From contig CALABJ010000016.1 of NCBI GenBank assembly GCA_937885645.1, forward strand, positions 11,543-75,542: a stretch of DNA of 64,000 bases. Reading direction: 5' to 3'. Shown here one piece after another: positions 24,994 through 33,494 of this stretch (within the stretch, counting starts at the first letter, position 1; the number at the start of each line of letters is the position of its first letter). Below the pieces are notes generated by a model. That model did no database searches, was not told the origin of the DNA, and was given only the letters and a program-made list of their open reading frames with translations. The stretch comes from RGIG4097 sp937885645 (GTDB lineage: Bacteria > Bacillota > Clostridia > Christensenellales > CAG-917). Made by a program: the position numbers and the translations under genes.

Positions 24994-26826
24994 TTAGTCG
25001 TTGGACTTTCTTTCGTCAAGCGCCTTTTGGAGACTGACTTTCAGTTTTGATGCGGATTGCACTGAAAATCCCTCAAGCAATGCAATGTCCTCATCCTTTG
25101 CGTGAAGGATATTTTCAACTGAGCCAAACTTTTTGAGTAAGTCGGCAGATTTCTTTTTGCCTATGCCGGGAATGTCACGGAGCACGCTTTCACTCATGCG
25201 TTTTGCGTGCAGATTGCGGTGAAAAGTGATTGCAAATCGGTGTGCCTCATCACGGATACGTTGAAGCAGTTGCAAAGCAACTGAATCTTTGGACAGCATG
25301 ACACTCTCCTTGGGGGCTCTGCCCAAAAACACTTCCTCTTCTCTTTCGGCAAGGGATAATATTTCTATGTCATTCCTGCCGTAGAGTGCAAGTGCGTCAA
25401 GGGCGTAGGACAGCTGTCCTTTTCCGCCGTCTATGACGATGAGGTCGGGGACAGATGCAAAACTTTCGTCAGTTTCCTCAGGGTTGTTGAGCCTTTCAAG
25501 CCTTCTGGACAAAGTTTCCTTCATAGAGGCAAAGTCATTGTTGCCTTCGACGGTTTTGATTTTGAACTTTCTGTAATGACTCTTCTTTGGCTCACCGCCC
25601 TCAAAGACAACCATGCTGGACACTTTGTCAACACCAGACACGTGAGATATGTCATAGCACTCAATGCGGTTTGGCAAAGTCTTCAAGGACAAAAGGTCGG
25701 CAAGTTGCTTCACCGCACCTTTGGTGCGTATTGTCTTCCTTTCTTCCTGCGTGCCGTGCTTTTCAAGAGCATCGTGGGCGTTGGTGTGAGCAAGGTCAAG
25801 AAGTTGTTTTCTCACCCCTTGTTTTGGGGACAACACGTGGATTTTTCTGCCCACCAAAGTTGACAGTGCATCTTCAAGGGCCTTGTTGTCGTCTGCGCCG
25901 TCAGTGATGATTTCATCACAAACAGGGGGATTGTTTTTGTAGAATTGATATAGATATGAGGTGAGGCTGTCGTCAATGCCGTCAAAGACGGAGTTTTCAC
26001 CGCCAACAAGTTTGCCACCGCGGACAACAAGCATATTGACTGCCGTCTTCACCCCGTTTGTTTCATAGGCAAACACGTCAAGGTTGAAGTCCTTGGGAAG
26101 GGCGGACACTTGTTTTCGCACCACCTTTTCAAGGACGGCAAGTTTTTCCTTGTATTTCAGTGCCACCTCAAAGTTTTCCTTGTCGGCAAACTCCATCATC
26201 TTGTCGGTGAGCACTCTTTCCACTTCTCTGTCGTTGCCCTTGAGGAAATCCACAACGCGCATAACTTCCTTCCTATATTCCTCTTTTGTCACCTTGCCTG
26301 AGCAGGGGGCAACGCATCTGCCTAGGTGTGCGTTGAGGCAGGGGCGAGAGGGTTTTGTCATATCGCGATTGCAGTCACGGATGGGGAATGCGGAGTGGAT
26401 GAGGTCAAATATGTCACGGATGTTGACAGACTGCATATATGGTCCAAAATATTTTGCGCCGTCATTTTTTAGTGCCCGCACCAAAGATATGCTGGGATAG
26501 TCCTCTTTAAGGTTTATCCTGACAAAGGGATAGGACTTGTCGTCTTTGAGGAGAATATTATATTGTGGGGTGTGCTTTTTGATGAGGTTGTTTTCAGTGA
26601 CGAGGGCGTCAACTTCACTTCCGCAGATGATATACCTAAAATCCGCCACGTGGTCAAGCATTGCCATAACCTTCACCGTCTTCACCGAGTTATGGAAATA
26701 TTGACGAAGCCTATTTTTGAGGTTTTTGGCTTTGCCCACGTAGATGATATTGTCGTCCTTGTCCAGCATGAGGTACACACCGGGGTTTTCGGGGACGTCT
26801 TTCAGTTTCTCCTTGAAGTTGACCAT
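24994..26826 (-). CDS. uvrC: Excinuclease ABC subunit C
   Basis: 610 residues from MVNFKEKLKDV. The longer frame's first ATG lies within the promoter region and is rejected. UvrC makes both incisions in nucleotide-excision repair. A GIY-YIG domain (PGVYLMLDKDDNIIYVGKAK, near 15-34) comes first, then a UVR motif (about 200-235), the RNase-H-like nuclease (VIDGGKGQLS) and C-terminal helix-hairpin-helix repeats (IPGIGKKKSADLL). The -10 TATAAT lies six bases before the ATG and no Shine-Dalgarno exists, so the mRNA should be leaderless. Confidence 0.95.
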   Translation of the reverse strand: MVNFKEKLKDVPENPGVYLMLDKDDNIIYVGKAKNLKNRLRQYFHNSVKTVKVMAMLDHVADFRYIICGSEVDALVTENNLIKKHTPQYNILLKDDKSYPFVRINLKEDYPSISLVRALKNDGAKYFGPYMQSVNIRDIFDLIHSAFPIRDCNRDMTKPSRPCLNAHLGRCVAPCSGKVTKEEYRKEVMRVVDFLKGNDREVERVLTDKMMEFADKENFEVALKYKEKLAVLEKVVRKQVSALPKDFNLDVFAYETNGVKTAVNMLVVRGGKLVGGENSVFDGIDDSLTSYLYQFYKNNPPVCDEIITDGADDNKALEDALSTLVGRKIHVLSPKQGVRKQLLDLAHTNAHDALEKHGTQEERKTIRTKGAVKQLADLLSLKTLPNRIECYDISHVSGVDKVSSMVVFEGGEPKKSHYRKFKIKTVEGNNDFASMKETLSRRLERLNNPEETDESFASVPDLIVIDGGKGQLSYALDALALYGRNDIEILSLAEREEEVFLGRAPKESVMLSKDSVALQLLQRIRDEAHRFAITFHRNLHAKRMSESVLRDIPGIGKKKSADLLKKFGSVENILHAKDEDIALLEGFSVQSASKLKVSLQKALDERKSND

Positions 26827-26832
26827 AACTTG

Positions 26833-26861
26833 ATTATACCCCAAAAATCCCAAATAGTAAA
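26833..26861 (-). promoter_or_regulatory. uvrC promoter giving a leaderless mRNA
   Basis: Minus-strand TTTACT (26856-26861), 17 bases, TATAAT (26833-26838). Six bases separate the -10 from the ATG at 26826. Confidence 0.8.
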
Positions 26862-26867
26862 TATATA

Positions 26868-26897
26868 AATAAGCCGAGAAAAGATTCTCGGCTTATT
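26868..26897. terminator. Terminator of the lipoprotein gene
   Basis: AATAAGCCGAGAA (26868-26880) and TTCTCGGCTTATT (26885-26897), loop AAGA. It abuts the uvrC -35 by only six bases, insulating uvrC from upstream transcription. Confidence 0.85.
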
Positions 26898-26920
26898 TCT
26901 TTTATTGATATTGTTTTTCC

Positions 26921-27868
26921 CTAGACAAAAAGTCCGCCCTGATATTCTTGATGAGGATTTGTCACGGTATATGTGCCGTCCTCGTTCATTGTGATGATGA
27001 TTTCAACTTGTTTATCTGGTCTTGGATAAATCTGATCGTGAGTTGTCCACGATGCATAATTGTCAATGATTGTTTTGGTCGCGAATTCATACGTATTGTG
27101 TTTTTTCCCGTCATTCTTTTCTGTGTTCACATTATAATTAATTTCGTAAACTTGAATGACAACCACGTTGATATTTGCTCGCGCTTCTCTATATGCAATG
27201 GCATATTGGTTTTCCGCAAGAGGAGTCCTACGGCCATCGCCTCCTACATAAATTGGCTTGGCTTGTCCTAATTTTTCAATAAGCGTATCAGTTATTTCTT
27301 GATTGACCACTGCTTTTACACTGTCAATTTGCATATAAATATTATTAATTGTTGAATCCACGTGCAAATATGGGATGTTTTCCATTGTCACTTTCGGCTT
27401 TGCATTTGAAAATGCTTCCCCCAAAGTGAAATAACCGTCCTCAAATCCATAACCGTATTCAAAATAATCAGGGTTTGCTACTTTACCAAGCTTTGTCAAA
27501 ATTATTTGTTCGCTCATGTATATAGGAGCATTAATTGTTTTTTCATACTCCCAAATGACAACCTCATATTTTGGCAATTCTATTTCTTCTATGACTTTTG
27601 AAGTGCCACTCAAAACCAAAGGATATTTTCCGTTCACGACAAATTTGTCAATGACTTTTGCTTCCCCTAAAATGTAATGATCGATGACTTCAAAATATTC
27701 GTCTTGGTCATCTATTGTTTGACCAAAACGATATGTGTCTTTCCCGAGAGTTGAACGCACATAAGGGAAAGTTTCTTCTTGTTGTTCAACTTCATCGCAT
27801 GCCACAAAGAGGCAACTCATTGCAACAAAAATCAAGCACAACAATACTGTCAATATTTTCTTTTTCAT
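26921..27868 (-). CDS. Lipoprotein of unknown function behind an attenuator
   Basis: 315 residues from MKKKILTVLL, which has GGAGG eight bases upstream; the longer frame begins inside the leader. The signal peptide ends CLFVAC, so Cys26 is lipidated. The mature part is beta-rich with repeats of charged and aromatic residues and no motif I recognise. The C-terminal segment (RPDKQVEIIITMNEDGTYTV) resembles secreted bacterial immunoglobulin-like strands. A consensus promoter, leader ORF and terminator hairpin precede it, so expression is probably conditional. Confidence 0.72.
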   Translation of the reverse strand: MKKKILTVLLCLIFVAMSCLFVACDEVEQQEETFPYVRSTLGKDTYRFGQTIDDQDEYFEVIDHYILGEAKVIDKFVVNGKYPLVLSGTSKVIEEIELPKYEVVIWEYEKTINAPIYMSEQIILTKLGKVANPDYFEYGYGFEDGYFTLGEAFSNAKPKVTMENIPYLHVDSTINNIYMQIDSVKAVVNQEITDTLIEKLGQAKPIYVGGDGRRTPLAENQYAIAYREARANINVVVIQVYEINYNVNTEKNDGKKHNTYEFATKTIIDNYASWTTHDQIYPRPDKQVEIIITMNEDGTYTVTNPHQEYQGGLFV

Positions 27869-27914
27869 ATCAAATGCCTCCATTTCGATATTTGCAAAGC
27901 GCGCTAGATGGATT

Positions 27915-27944
27915 AAAACAAAAAGCAACACCACAGGGCGTTGC
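27915..27944 (-). terminator. Attenuator hairpin in the lipoprotein leader
   Basis: GCAACGCC and GGTGTTGC (minus strand, 27925-27944) with loop CTGT. The T-rich run TTTTTGTTTT follows at once. It lies between the promoter and the coding start, so it must be bypassed for the gene to be expressed. Confidence 0.7.
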
Positions 27945-27991
27945 TAAAATGAAAATTTGTGACCGACCAGCCCCATAAAACCTTCTTGCAT
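27944..27991 (-). CDS. Possible 15-residue leader peptide
   Basis: Reads MQEGFMGLVGHKFSF and TAG on the minus strand. The last base of its stop codon is the first base of the attenuator hairpin, so a ribosome reaching the stop would cover the 5' arm. The ATG is 13 bases after the -10 and has no ribosome site. Expression is unproven. No run of one regulatory codon is seen. Confidence 0.35.
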   Translation of the reverse strand: MQEGFMGLVGHKFSF

Positions 27992-28004
27992 ACTTTACAA
28001 GTTA

Positions 28005-28033
28005 ATTATACAATACGGCAGAGGCTCTGTCAA
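28005..28033 (-). promoter_or_regulatory. Consensus promoter of the lipoprotein gene
   Basis: Minus-strand TTGACA (28028-28033), 17 bases, TATAAT (28005-28010), a perfect sigma-A match. Confidence 0.85.
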
Positions 28034-28062
28034 TACCCCTATAAATGCTTTGCATTTTAATA

Positions 28063-28233
28063 TTATCCTTGACCACAGCAACAGCCGTTGCCTGAGGTGT
28101 TGCTCCCCTCTGTCAAGGTCAAAGCAAGAAGGATTGCCCCCATAACTGCGATTTCGGTGTAGTTGAGTCCGCCGTCACCTGCAAAGACCAAAAATACTAT
28201 CAGCAGAAACAAATACCAATTGTTATCTCCCAT
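28063..28233 (-). CDS. 56-residue membrane protein with Cys-rich tail
   Basis: Starts MGDNNWYLFLLIVF with GGGAGG just upstream; a longer frame is rejected because it runs through the divergent promoter. Two short membrane segments (about 5-18 and 27-42) are followed by the tail TSGNGCCCGQG. Three adjacent cysteines next to Gly suggest metal or thiol chemistry. No family is recognised. It diverges from an ArsR-type regulator with cysteines, which might control it. Confidence 0.6.
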   Translation of the reverse strand: MGDNNWYLFLLIVFLVFAGDGGLNYTEIAVMGAILLALTLTEGSNTSGNGCCCGQG

Positions 28234-28310
28234 ACCCCCTCCCAAACGGCTTTTTACCACAATATGCACCACCATGTGACAAAGTGAGTGAAATTTTTTG
28301 TTTTGAGATA

Positions 28311-28319
28311 TGCTAATAT
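28311..28319 (+). promoter_or_regulatory. Extended -10 giving a leaderless arsR mRNA
   Basis: TGC-TAATAT (TAATAT at 28314-28319) lies six bases before the ATG at 28326. No good -35 is seen, as is usual for extended -10 promoters. ATATGC occurs three times around it and could be an operator. Confidence 0.6.
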
Positions 28320-28325
28320 GCAGAT

Positions 28326-28667
28326 ATGAAAACACTTCTTGATACCGAAACAGCAAATCTTGTGCAAAATTATCTGCCACGAAACGCAGTGCTCTACTCC
28401 CTTTCTGAGTTTTTCAGTGCCTGCGGTGACGCAACAAGGACAAAAATAATATGCGCTCTTTCAATCAGTGAAATGTGCGTCACTGACCTTTGCACACTTT
28501 TATCCCTCAACCAAACCACTTGCTCACATCAACTGAGATATTTGCGCTCAGCAGGGATTGTGAGATGTCGGCGTGAAGGCAAGGTGATATTCTACTCACT
28601 GAGGGATAAGCGGATAGAAAACGTGCTGTCCGCAGGAGCGGAATATCTTGGCTATATGAGATACTAA
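28326..28667 (+). CDS. ArsR/SmtB-family winged-helix repressor
   Basis: 113 residues. A dimeric metal- or stress-sensing repressor is expected. The family core runs GDATRTKIICAL (34-45), SEMCVTDLCTLLSLNQTTCSHQL (split about 48-70) and LRSAGIVRCRREGKVIFYSL. Cysteines in EMCVTDLC sit where ArsR/CadC proteins bind metals at the recognition helix. It has no Shine-Dalgarno, and the -10 is six bases from the ATG, so it is predicted leaderless. A terminator follows at 28700. The likely target is the divergent Cys-tailed mini-protein, or itself. Confidence 0.88.
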   Translation: MKTLLDTETANLVQNYLPRNAVLYSLSEFFSACGDATRTKIICALSISEMCVTDLCTLLSLNQTTCSHQLRYLRSAGIVRCRREGKVIFYSLRDKRIENVLSAGAEYLGYMRY

Positions 28668-28699
28668 ACAACTGTTTTTCTTTTCTTCTTACTCAAAAG

Positions 28700-28725
28700 A
28701 AAAACCGCCAACATTGGCGGTTTTT
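28700..28725 (+). terminator. arsR terminator
   Basis: AAAAACCGCC (28700-28709) and GGCGGTTTTT (28716-28725) with loop AACATT, T-rich after. Confidence 0.88.
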
Positions 28726-28797
28726 CTTGTTTATAGGCTTATTTTTTCTTTTCAAATTTTGTTGTTTTTTGAGGGTTTTACAAGGTTAGAATGCCGA

Positions 28798-29508
28798 TTA
28801 TTTGAAAATGTCCTCGTCATCGTCTTTGTTGTCTTCATCTTTGACTTCGGGGGTTGAGTCGGCAGGTTTTGCCTCTTCATTTGTCTTCACTTCGTCATGG
28901 TCAAAGACGGCGTTTTCATCGTAGTCAAAGGGGTTTTCTTCCTCTTCGTCTTCTTCCACGTTTTCAGTTTTGAGACGCTTTCTAAGGGCGCTTGACACCT
29001 TCTTTTTCAGCACCTCATAGACGTATGCCATAAGAAAATCTATTGCCATAAGTGCCACGATGCCCACAAGTTCCACTGCCCAGAAAGGCACTTTGAAAGT
29101 GAGCTCGGGGGATATCATAATTGTGCCTGCAACGTAGTAGAGGAAGGCAATTGCCCCTGCGATGAAAACCACCTTGACGGGGACGGATATAAACCACTTC
29201 ACCTTTTTTTCAAGCATAATGGCAGACACTATGCACATAGGGGCAAAATATACCACGTAGCCTGATATGGCAAGGATGTCACCCACTATTGCAAATGCCA
29301 AAAGTGAGGACACTACGTAGGCGGATATTGAAGCAAAATAATACTTTTGTGACAGGGGCACAAGGAGTGCAAGGCACGCCGCCACATAAAAACCGATAGT
29401 GCCGTAGCGCACCACCACCGACAGCCAAACAAGAAGAAGCGCCATGGCGGCAGATATGCCACCCAGCGCTATCTCATAAAGTATTTGCTGACGGGGTTTT
29501 CTTTTCAT
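28798..29508 (-). CDS. Polytopic membrane protein with acidic tail, DUF5685 cluster
   Basis: 236 residues, five or six membrane helices (about 12-160), then a charged cytoplasmic tail of about 60 residues rich in Asp and Glu ending DDDEDIFK. No known transporter motif is seen. The general look is of the small ECF-S or DUF2232-like membrane proteins, but I do not assign it. It starts three bases after the J-like gene stop with no ribosome site, so it depends on translational coupling. It is the last gene of the DUF5685, J-like, membrane protein set. Confidence 0.7.
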   Translation of the reverse strand: MKRKPRQQILYEIALGGISAAMALLLVWLSVVVRYGTIGFYVAACLALLVPLSQKYYFASISAYVVSSLLAFAIVGDILAISGYVVYFAPMCIVSAIMLEKKVKWFISVPVKVVFIAGAIAFLYYVAGTIMISPELTFKVPFWAVELVGIVALMAIDFLMAYVYEVLKKKVSSALRKRLKTENVEEDEEEENPFDYDENAVFDHDEVKTNEEAKPADSTPEVKDEDNKDDDEDIFK

Positions 29509-29511
29509 AGT

Positions 29512-30159
29512 CTAGCAACAACGGATGCAGTCGCCACCCATACACTCACAACAACAGTCCGCGCACCAAAGTGCTTGACAGACGGTGCAACAGTTGTCTG
29601 CGGCATCAGGTTGTTGTTGATAACTGCGGTGATATCCTTGAGCCTCTTGACCTTGATAGTTTTGACGAGGACGCTCATTTTTGAAAGCGTTGGTGCCGTC
29701 AATCTTCTTTTTCATATTGTCAAGAGCGCGTTGATATTTCTCATTGCCCGGTTCAAGGGACAGTGCGATTTCAAGTTGCTTTTTGCTTTCATTGAGCCAA
29801 CTCTTTTCATAGTAAACGATGGCTTGATAATAGTGCCACTCGCCACCACGATTTGACATATTGTCAAGAAGATTTTGTGCTCTTGTGAAGTCCTTGTTTT
29901 TGATTGCGGTCTTGACATCTTCAAAGGGGTCAGATGAATATGACTCACCACTGACAGAGGCGGTGTCATGGCTGTATTCCATGGCAAGTTGATAGGCCTT
30001 GTCAAGCTCTTCAAGCATACGTGCAGCGTCAGCACCCGTCTCGCCTTCTTCAAAGACAAGTTGTTGATAATGTGCTCTCTTTTCCTTGTATGCTTCAAGG
30101 ATTTCGCTTTGGGTTGCACCCTTTTCAATTCCGAGGATTACAAACGGATCGTTTGGCAT
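29512..30159 (-). CDS. J-domain-like/TPR protein with Cys-rich tail, HPD motif absent
   Basis: 215 residues. The N-terminus (DPFVILGIEKGATQSEILEAY, residues 4-24) is a J-domain, but the HPD tripeptide that activates DnaK is missing (HYQQ at that point). A two-repeat helical TPR-like region follows (about 75-150). The C-terminus holds ten cysteines in CCTVCQALWCADCCCECMGG, ending CIRCC, which look like a zinc-binding knuckle. GGAG precedes the ATG, which overlaps the DUF5685 gene by 22 bases. It probably acts as an adaptor for the DUF5685 protein rather than as an Hsp70 partner. Confidence 0.78.
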   Translation of the reverse strand: MPNDPFVILGIEKGATQSEILEAYKEKRAHYQQLVFEEGETGADAARMLEELDKAYQLAMEYSHDTASVSGESYSSDPFEDVKTAIKNKDFTRAQNLLDNMSNRGGEWHYYQAIVYYEKSWLNESKKQLEIALSLEPGNEKYQRALDNMKKKIDGTNAFKNERPRQNYQGQEAQGYHRSYQQQPDAADNCCTVCQALWCADCCCECMGGDCIRCC

Positions 30160-30998
30160 TTTTCCACTCCTTTGAGCAGTCGCTCTATTTGCAAATTGAG
30201 TCCAAGGTAGATGGTGTTTGACAGCACACCTTCACCTATTGTTATTTCCATTTGGTTGTAGCTTTCAACCATTCTGTTATATGTTGATTTCAGCAGAAAT
30301 GACAGTTCATCGGCGTTTTTCAAAAGATAATCTGCCTTTTCTGTGCATTTGCCGTAGTTGTTGACGATGACGTTGTATCGTCCTTTCTTGCTGTCTTCAG
30401 CAAGGTCATCCACCGCGTCAAGAAGATAGATGAGTCTGCCAAGATTGTAGGTGAAGAGGTCAACGTTGTCGTCAGTCTTGACAAGCGCTTTTGTCATATC
30501 TCTCATGACGACAGCGGTGCAATCCGCCACTTCGTCAATGGATGCTGAGTTTGATTTTTCAAGGTCTGCAAGACGTCTGAACTCCCTCTTCATCAACTTG
30601 TCCACTTCGGGCATACGGCGTGCCGCAGCGCGCTTTCTAAGCCACAAACGCCAGAGAATTGGCAAGCGGATTTTTTTGCCGTCTTCCACGTCGTCTGCTA
30701 TGTTGTAGTAGGTGAGAAGCACCGCCACGTCTGCCGCCTTGATGGACAAATCGTCAGGCTCAATCATAGGCTTCTTTTTGCCGTTGAGAAAGCACACTTT
30801 CCTCTCCATCTTTGGCTCTTGTCCTGCAAGGGAGTGAAGAAGCACGCTGTAAAACGTCACGTCGTAGTTGGTGCAAAGACGAGTGAGAGGACCGCCTGTT
30901 TTTCCTAGGGCTCTGCACAGTCCGCAGTAGTAGCCTTGAAAGACATTGAAGTCCTTTATGAGCATATTGTTTTTGTCAGGAATTACGTATCCAAACAT
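30138..30998 (-). CDS. DUF5685 family protein
   Basis: 286 residues. The start MFGYVIPDKNNMLIKDFNVF and YCGLC (24-28) mark the clostridial DUF5685 family of unknown function. Two acidic motifs stand out: ADDVEDGKK (101-109) and DAVDDLAEDSKKGRYN (194-209). They lie on predicted helices about 90 residues apart, like the paired Asp-rich motifs of isoprenoid synthases, though the order is not diagnostic. No signal peptide is present. It leads the coupled trio with the J-like and membrane proteins and follows trpS by 10 bases. Confidence 0.8.
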   Translation of the reverse strand: MFGYVIPDKNNMLIKDFNVFQGYYCGLCRALGKTGGPLTRLCTNYDVTFYSVLLHSLAGQEPKMERKVCFLNGKKKPMIEPDDLSIKAADVAVLLTYYNIADDVEDGKKIRLPILWRLWLRKRAAARRMPEVDKLMKREFRRLADLEKSNSASIDEVADCTAVVMRDMTKALVKTDDNVDLFTYNLGRLIYLLDAVDDLAEDSKKGRYNVIVNNYGKCTEKADYLLKNADELSFLLKSTYNRMVESYNQMEITIGEGVLSNTIYLGLNLQIERLLKGVEKCQTIRL

Positions 30999-31008
30999 AC
31001 TCTCTCAC

Positions 31009-32013
31009 TTAGGGTTGAACAAATCCAACCTTGCGATAGACTTTGGACAAGGTCTTGCTTGCAAGGTATGAAGCAGTTGATGCGCCCTTTCTCATAACCT
31101 CTTGGAGATAGTCCTTGTTCTTCATATAGTAGTCGTATTTTTCTTGGATAGGCTTCAAATATTCCACAACGCATTCACCGACTTTCAGTTTGAAGTCCGC
31201 GTATGACGCCCCTGCAAATTCCTTTTCTGCCTCTTCAATGGTTGTGCCGTTGAACACTGAATAGATGGTGAGAAGGTTGCTTATGCCAGGTTTGTCCTCA
31301 CGGAAGACGATGTCGTGGTCGCAGTCGGTGACTGCACGCTTGAACTTGCGCATAATTGTGTCTGCATCGTCAAGAAGGAACACAACGCCACCTGCATTGT
31401 CGTCGGTCTTGCCCATCTTTGCGGTGGGGTCAAGAAGGTTGGCTATCTTTGCCCCTTGTTTGGGGAAAATGCCGTCAGGAATGACAAATGTGGGTGAATA
31501 TTTGGAGTTGAATCTTTGTGCCACGTCACGGGCAAGTTCAAGGTGTTGCTTTTGGTCCTTGCCGATGGGCACGTAGTCTGTTTGATAAAGGAGAATATCC
31601 GCCGCCATCAAAGTGGGGTATGCAAAAAGACCCAAATTGATATTTTCGGGGTGTTTCAAACTCTTGTCCTTGAATTGTGTCATACGGCTTGCTTCACCAA
31701 ATTGGGTGTAGCAGTTGAGAACCCATGCAAGCTCTGCGTGTTGAGGCACGTGGGATTGGACAAAAAGAACACTCTTTTCAGGGTCCAAACCTATGGCAAG
31801 GAAGAGTGCCATAAAGTCATAGGTGCGACGGCGAAGGTCTGCGGGCACGTTGTCAACGGTGATTGAGTGCATATCTGCAACGGTGTAGATGCATCTATAC
31901 TCGTCTTGCAGTCTTATCATATTTTTCAATGCGCCGATATAGTTGCCCAGTTGAAGATCGCCGGTGGGTTTCAGTGCGCTGTACACGATTTTGTTTGATT
32001 GTGTTGTTTCCAT
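31009..32013 (-). CDS. trpS: Tryptophanyl-tRNA synthetase
   Basis: 334 residues, a class I enzyme charging tRNA-Trp. The HIGH-equivalent is PTGDLQLGNY (12-21), with Gln where many have His, as in other Firmicutes variants. The KMSKS-equivalent is KMGKTDD (about 196-202). The MTQFKDKS loop that holds tryptophan is present. AGGAG precedes the ATG. It lies 8 bases after thrC in a run of housekeeping genes. No T-box leader is visible, because it is internal to the operon. Confidence 0.95.
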   Translation of the reverse strand: METTQSNKIVYSALKPTGDLQLGNYIGALKNMIRLQDEYRCIYTVADMHSITVDNVPADLRRRTYDFMALFLAIGLDPEKSVLFVQSHVPQHAELAWVLNCYTQFGEASRMTQFKDKSLKHPENINLGLFAYPTLMAADILLYQTDYVPIGKDQKQHLELARDVAQRFNSKYSPTFVIPDGIFPKQGAKIANLLDPTAKMGKTDDNAGGVVFLLDDADTIMRKFKRAVTDCDHDIVFREDKPGISNLLTIYSVFNGTTIEEAEKEFAGASYADFKLKVGECVVEYLKPIQEKYDYYMKNKDYLQEVMRKGASTASYLASKTLSKVYRKVGFVQP

Positions 32014-32021
32014 ATATTCTC

Positions 32022-33494
32022 CTAAAGAGCAAAGTCAAGGACGGCGTCTAGTGCCTTGTCTTTGTCCACGACTTTTGTGTGCAGTATTTTCTTTTCGTTG
32101 ATGTAGTACAGTTCCCCGGGGCAGTCAACACCGCTTTCATATTGCAGTTTGAGCATTGCCTTGAAGGGGTCTTTCTCCCTCTTGCCTGTCAGTCCGTCAA
32201 GGACGTCTATGGGGAATTTATAGGGGCTTGCCGTTGACACGATGACGGTGGGAGTGTCGTCCTCTGTGTCGATTGAATAGTCGTTGTACACACTTCCTGC
32301 CACGGCGGTGTGAGGGTCAAAGGTGACGTCGTCAAGGTCAAAGTAGTTGTAGATGGCGTCCTTTGTTTCGGCTTCGTCTGCCCAACCTGCCTCAAAGATG
32401 CTGTTGTCAAGAAGGTCAAGGTCAAAGGTGAATTCCCCTTTCTCTTTCAAGTCTTGATAAAGTTTCTTGATGAGATCAGTGTCTCTGCCTGAAAGTTCAA
32501 ACAATAATCTTTCAAGGTTTGAGGACACAAGAATATCCATTGAGGGTGATGCGGTTTTGTGGAAGTCGCGCTTCACTGAATACTTGCCCGTGTTGAAGAA
32601 GTCAGTGAGGACGTTGTTTGCGTTTGATGCCACAATAAGTTTATGGACAGGAAGCCCCATCTTATACCCATAGTATCCTGCAAGGATATTGCCAAAGTTG
32701 CCTGTGGGCACCACAAAATTGACTTTGTCACCAAGGTCGATTTCACCACAGTCCACAAGGTCAACGTATGATGAAACGTAGTAAGCAATTTGAGGAGCAA
32801 GTCTGCCCCAGTTGATTGAGTTGGCAGATGAAAAGGCTTTGCCTTTTTCTTTCAGTTTTGCCTTCACTGCCTCGTCGGTGAATATCTCTTTCACGGCAGT
32901 TTGTGCGTCGTCAAAGTTGCCTTTGACTCCAACCACTGCCACGTTGTTTCCTTCTTGTGTGACCATCTGCAACTTTTGCATCGTGCTCACACCCTTTTCA
33001 GGATAAAACACCAGAATCTCACTGCCCTTCACGTTTTTGAATCCTTCAAGGGCTGCCTTGCCTGTGTCACCGCTGGTTGCAACAAGGACGAGGGTTGTTT
33101 CATCAATCCCTAATTTCTTCTTTGATTCAACCATCAAATACGGAAGGAGTGTCAGCGCCATATCCTTGAAAGCAAAGGTAGGGCCGTGCCACAACTCCAA
33201 AACGTAAAGACCGTCTTCAATCTTCACCACGGGGCAAGGATCTCCGTCAAAGCGGGAATATGCCTTTTGAGCAAAGGAAAGAAGTTCAGTTTCAGCAAAT
33301 TCGTCCATAAAAAGGTGCAACACTTTTGCCACTCTTTCAGGATAAGTCATCTCACTGAGTGAGGCGAGAAACTCCTTGTCAATAGTGGGAAAAGACGACG
33401 GAACAAACAATCCGCCGTCATCTGCAATGCCCTTTACTATGGTTTCAGGGGCAGAATATGCTCTCCCAGCATCTCTGGTGCTGACGTATTTCAT
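32022..33494 (-). CDS. thrC: Threonine synthase
   Basis: 490 residues, the long form. It converts O-phosphohomoserine to threonine with PLP. The N-terminal YVSTRDAGRAYS and GLFVP are diagnostic. The PLP lysine is in HGPTFAFKDMAL (about 104-115), the phosphate loop is ATSGDTGKAA, and VPTGNFGNILAGYYG is the second conserved block. The ATG overlaps the preceding TAA by one base (TAATG). No other threonine pathway gene is in the window. Confidence 0.95.
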   Translation of the reverse strand: MKYVSTRDAGRAYSAPETIVKGIADDGGLFVPSSFPTIDKEFLASLSEMTYPERVAKVLHLFMDEFAETELLSFAQKAYSRFDGDPCPVVKIEDGLYVLELWHGPTFAFKDMALTLLPYLMVESKKKLGIDETTLVLVATSGDTGKAALEGFKNVKGSEILVFYPEKGVSTMQKLQMVTQEGNNVAVVGVKGNFDDAQTAVKEIFTDEAVKAKLKEKGKAFSSANSINWGRLAPQIAYYVSSYVDLVDCGEIDLGDKVNFVVPTGNFGNILAGYYGYKMGLPVHKLIVASNANNVLTDFFNTGKYSVKRDFHKTASPSMDILVSSNLERLLFELSGRDTDLIKKLYQDLKEKGEFTFDLDLLDNSIFEAGWADEAETKDAIYNYFDLDDVTFDPHTAVAGSVYNDYSIDTEDDTPTVIVSTASPYKFPIDVLDGLTGKREKDPFKAMLKLQYESGVDCPGELYYINEKKILHTKVVDKDKALDAVLDFAL

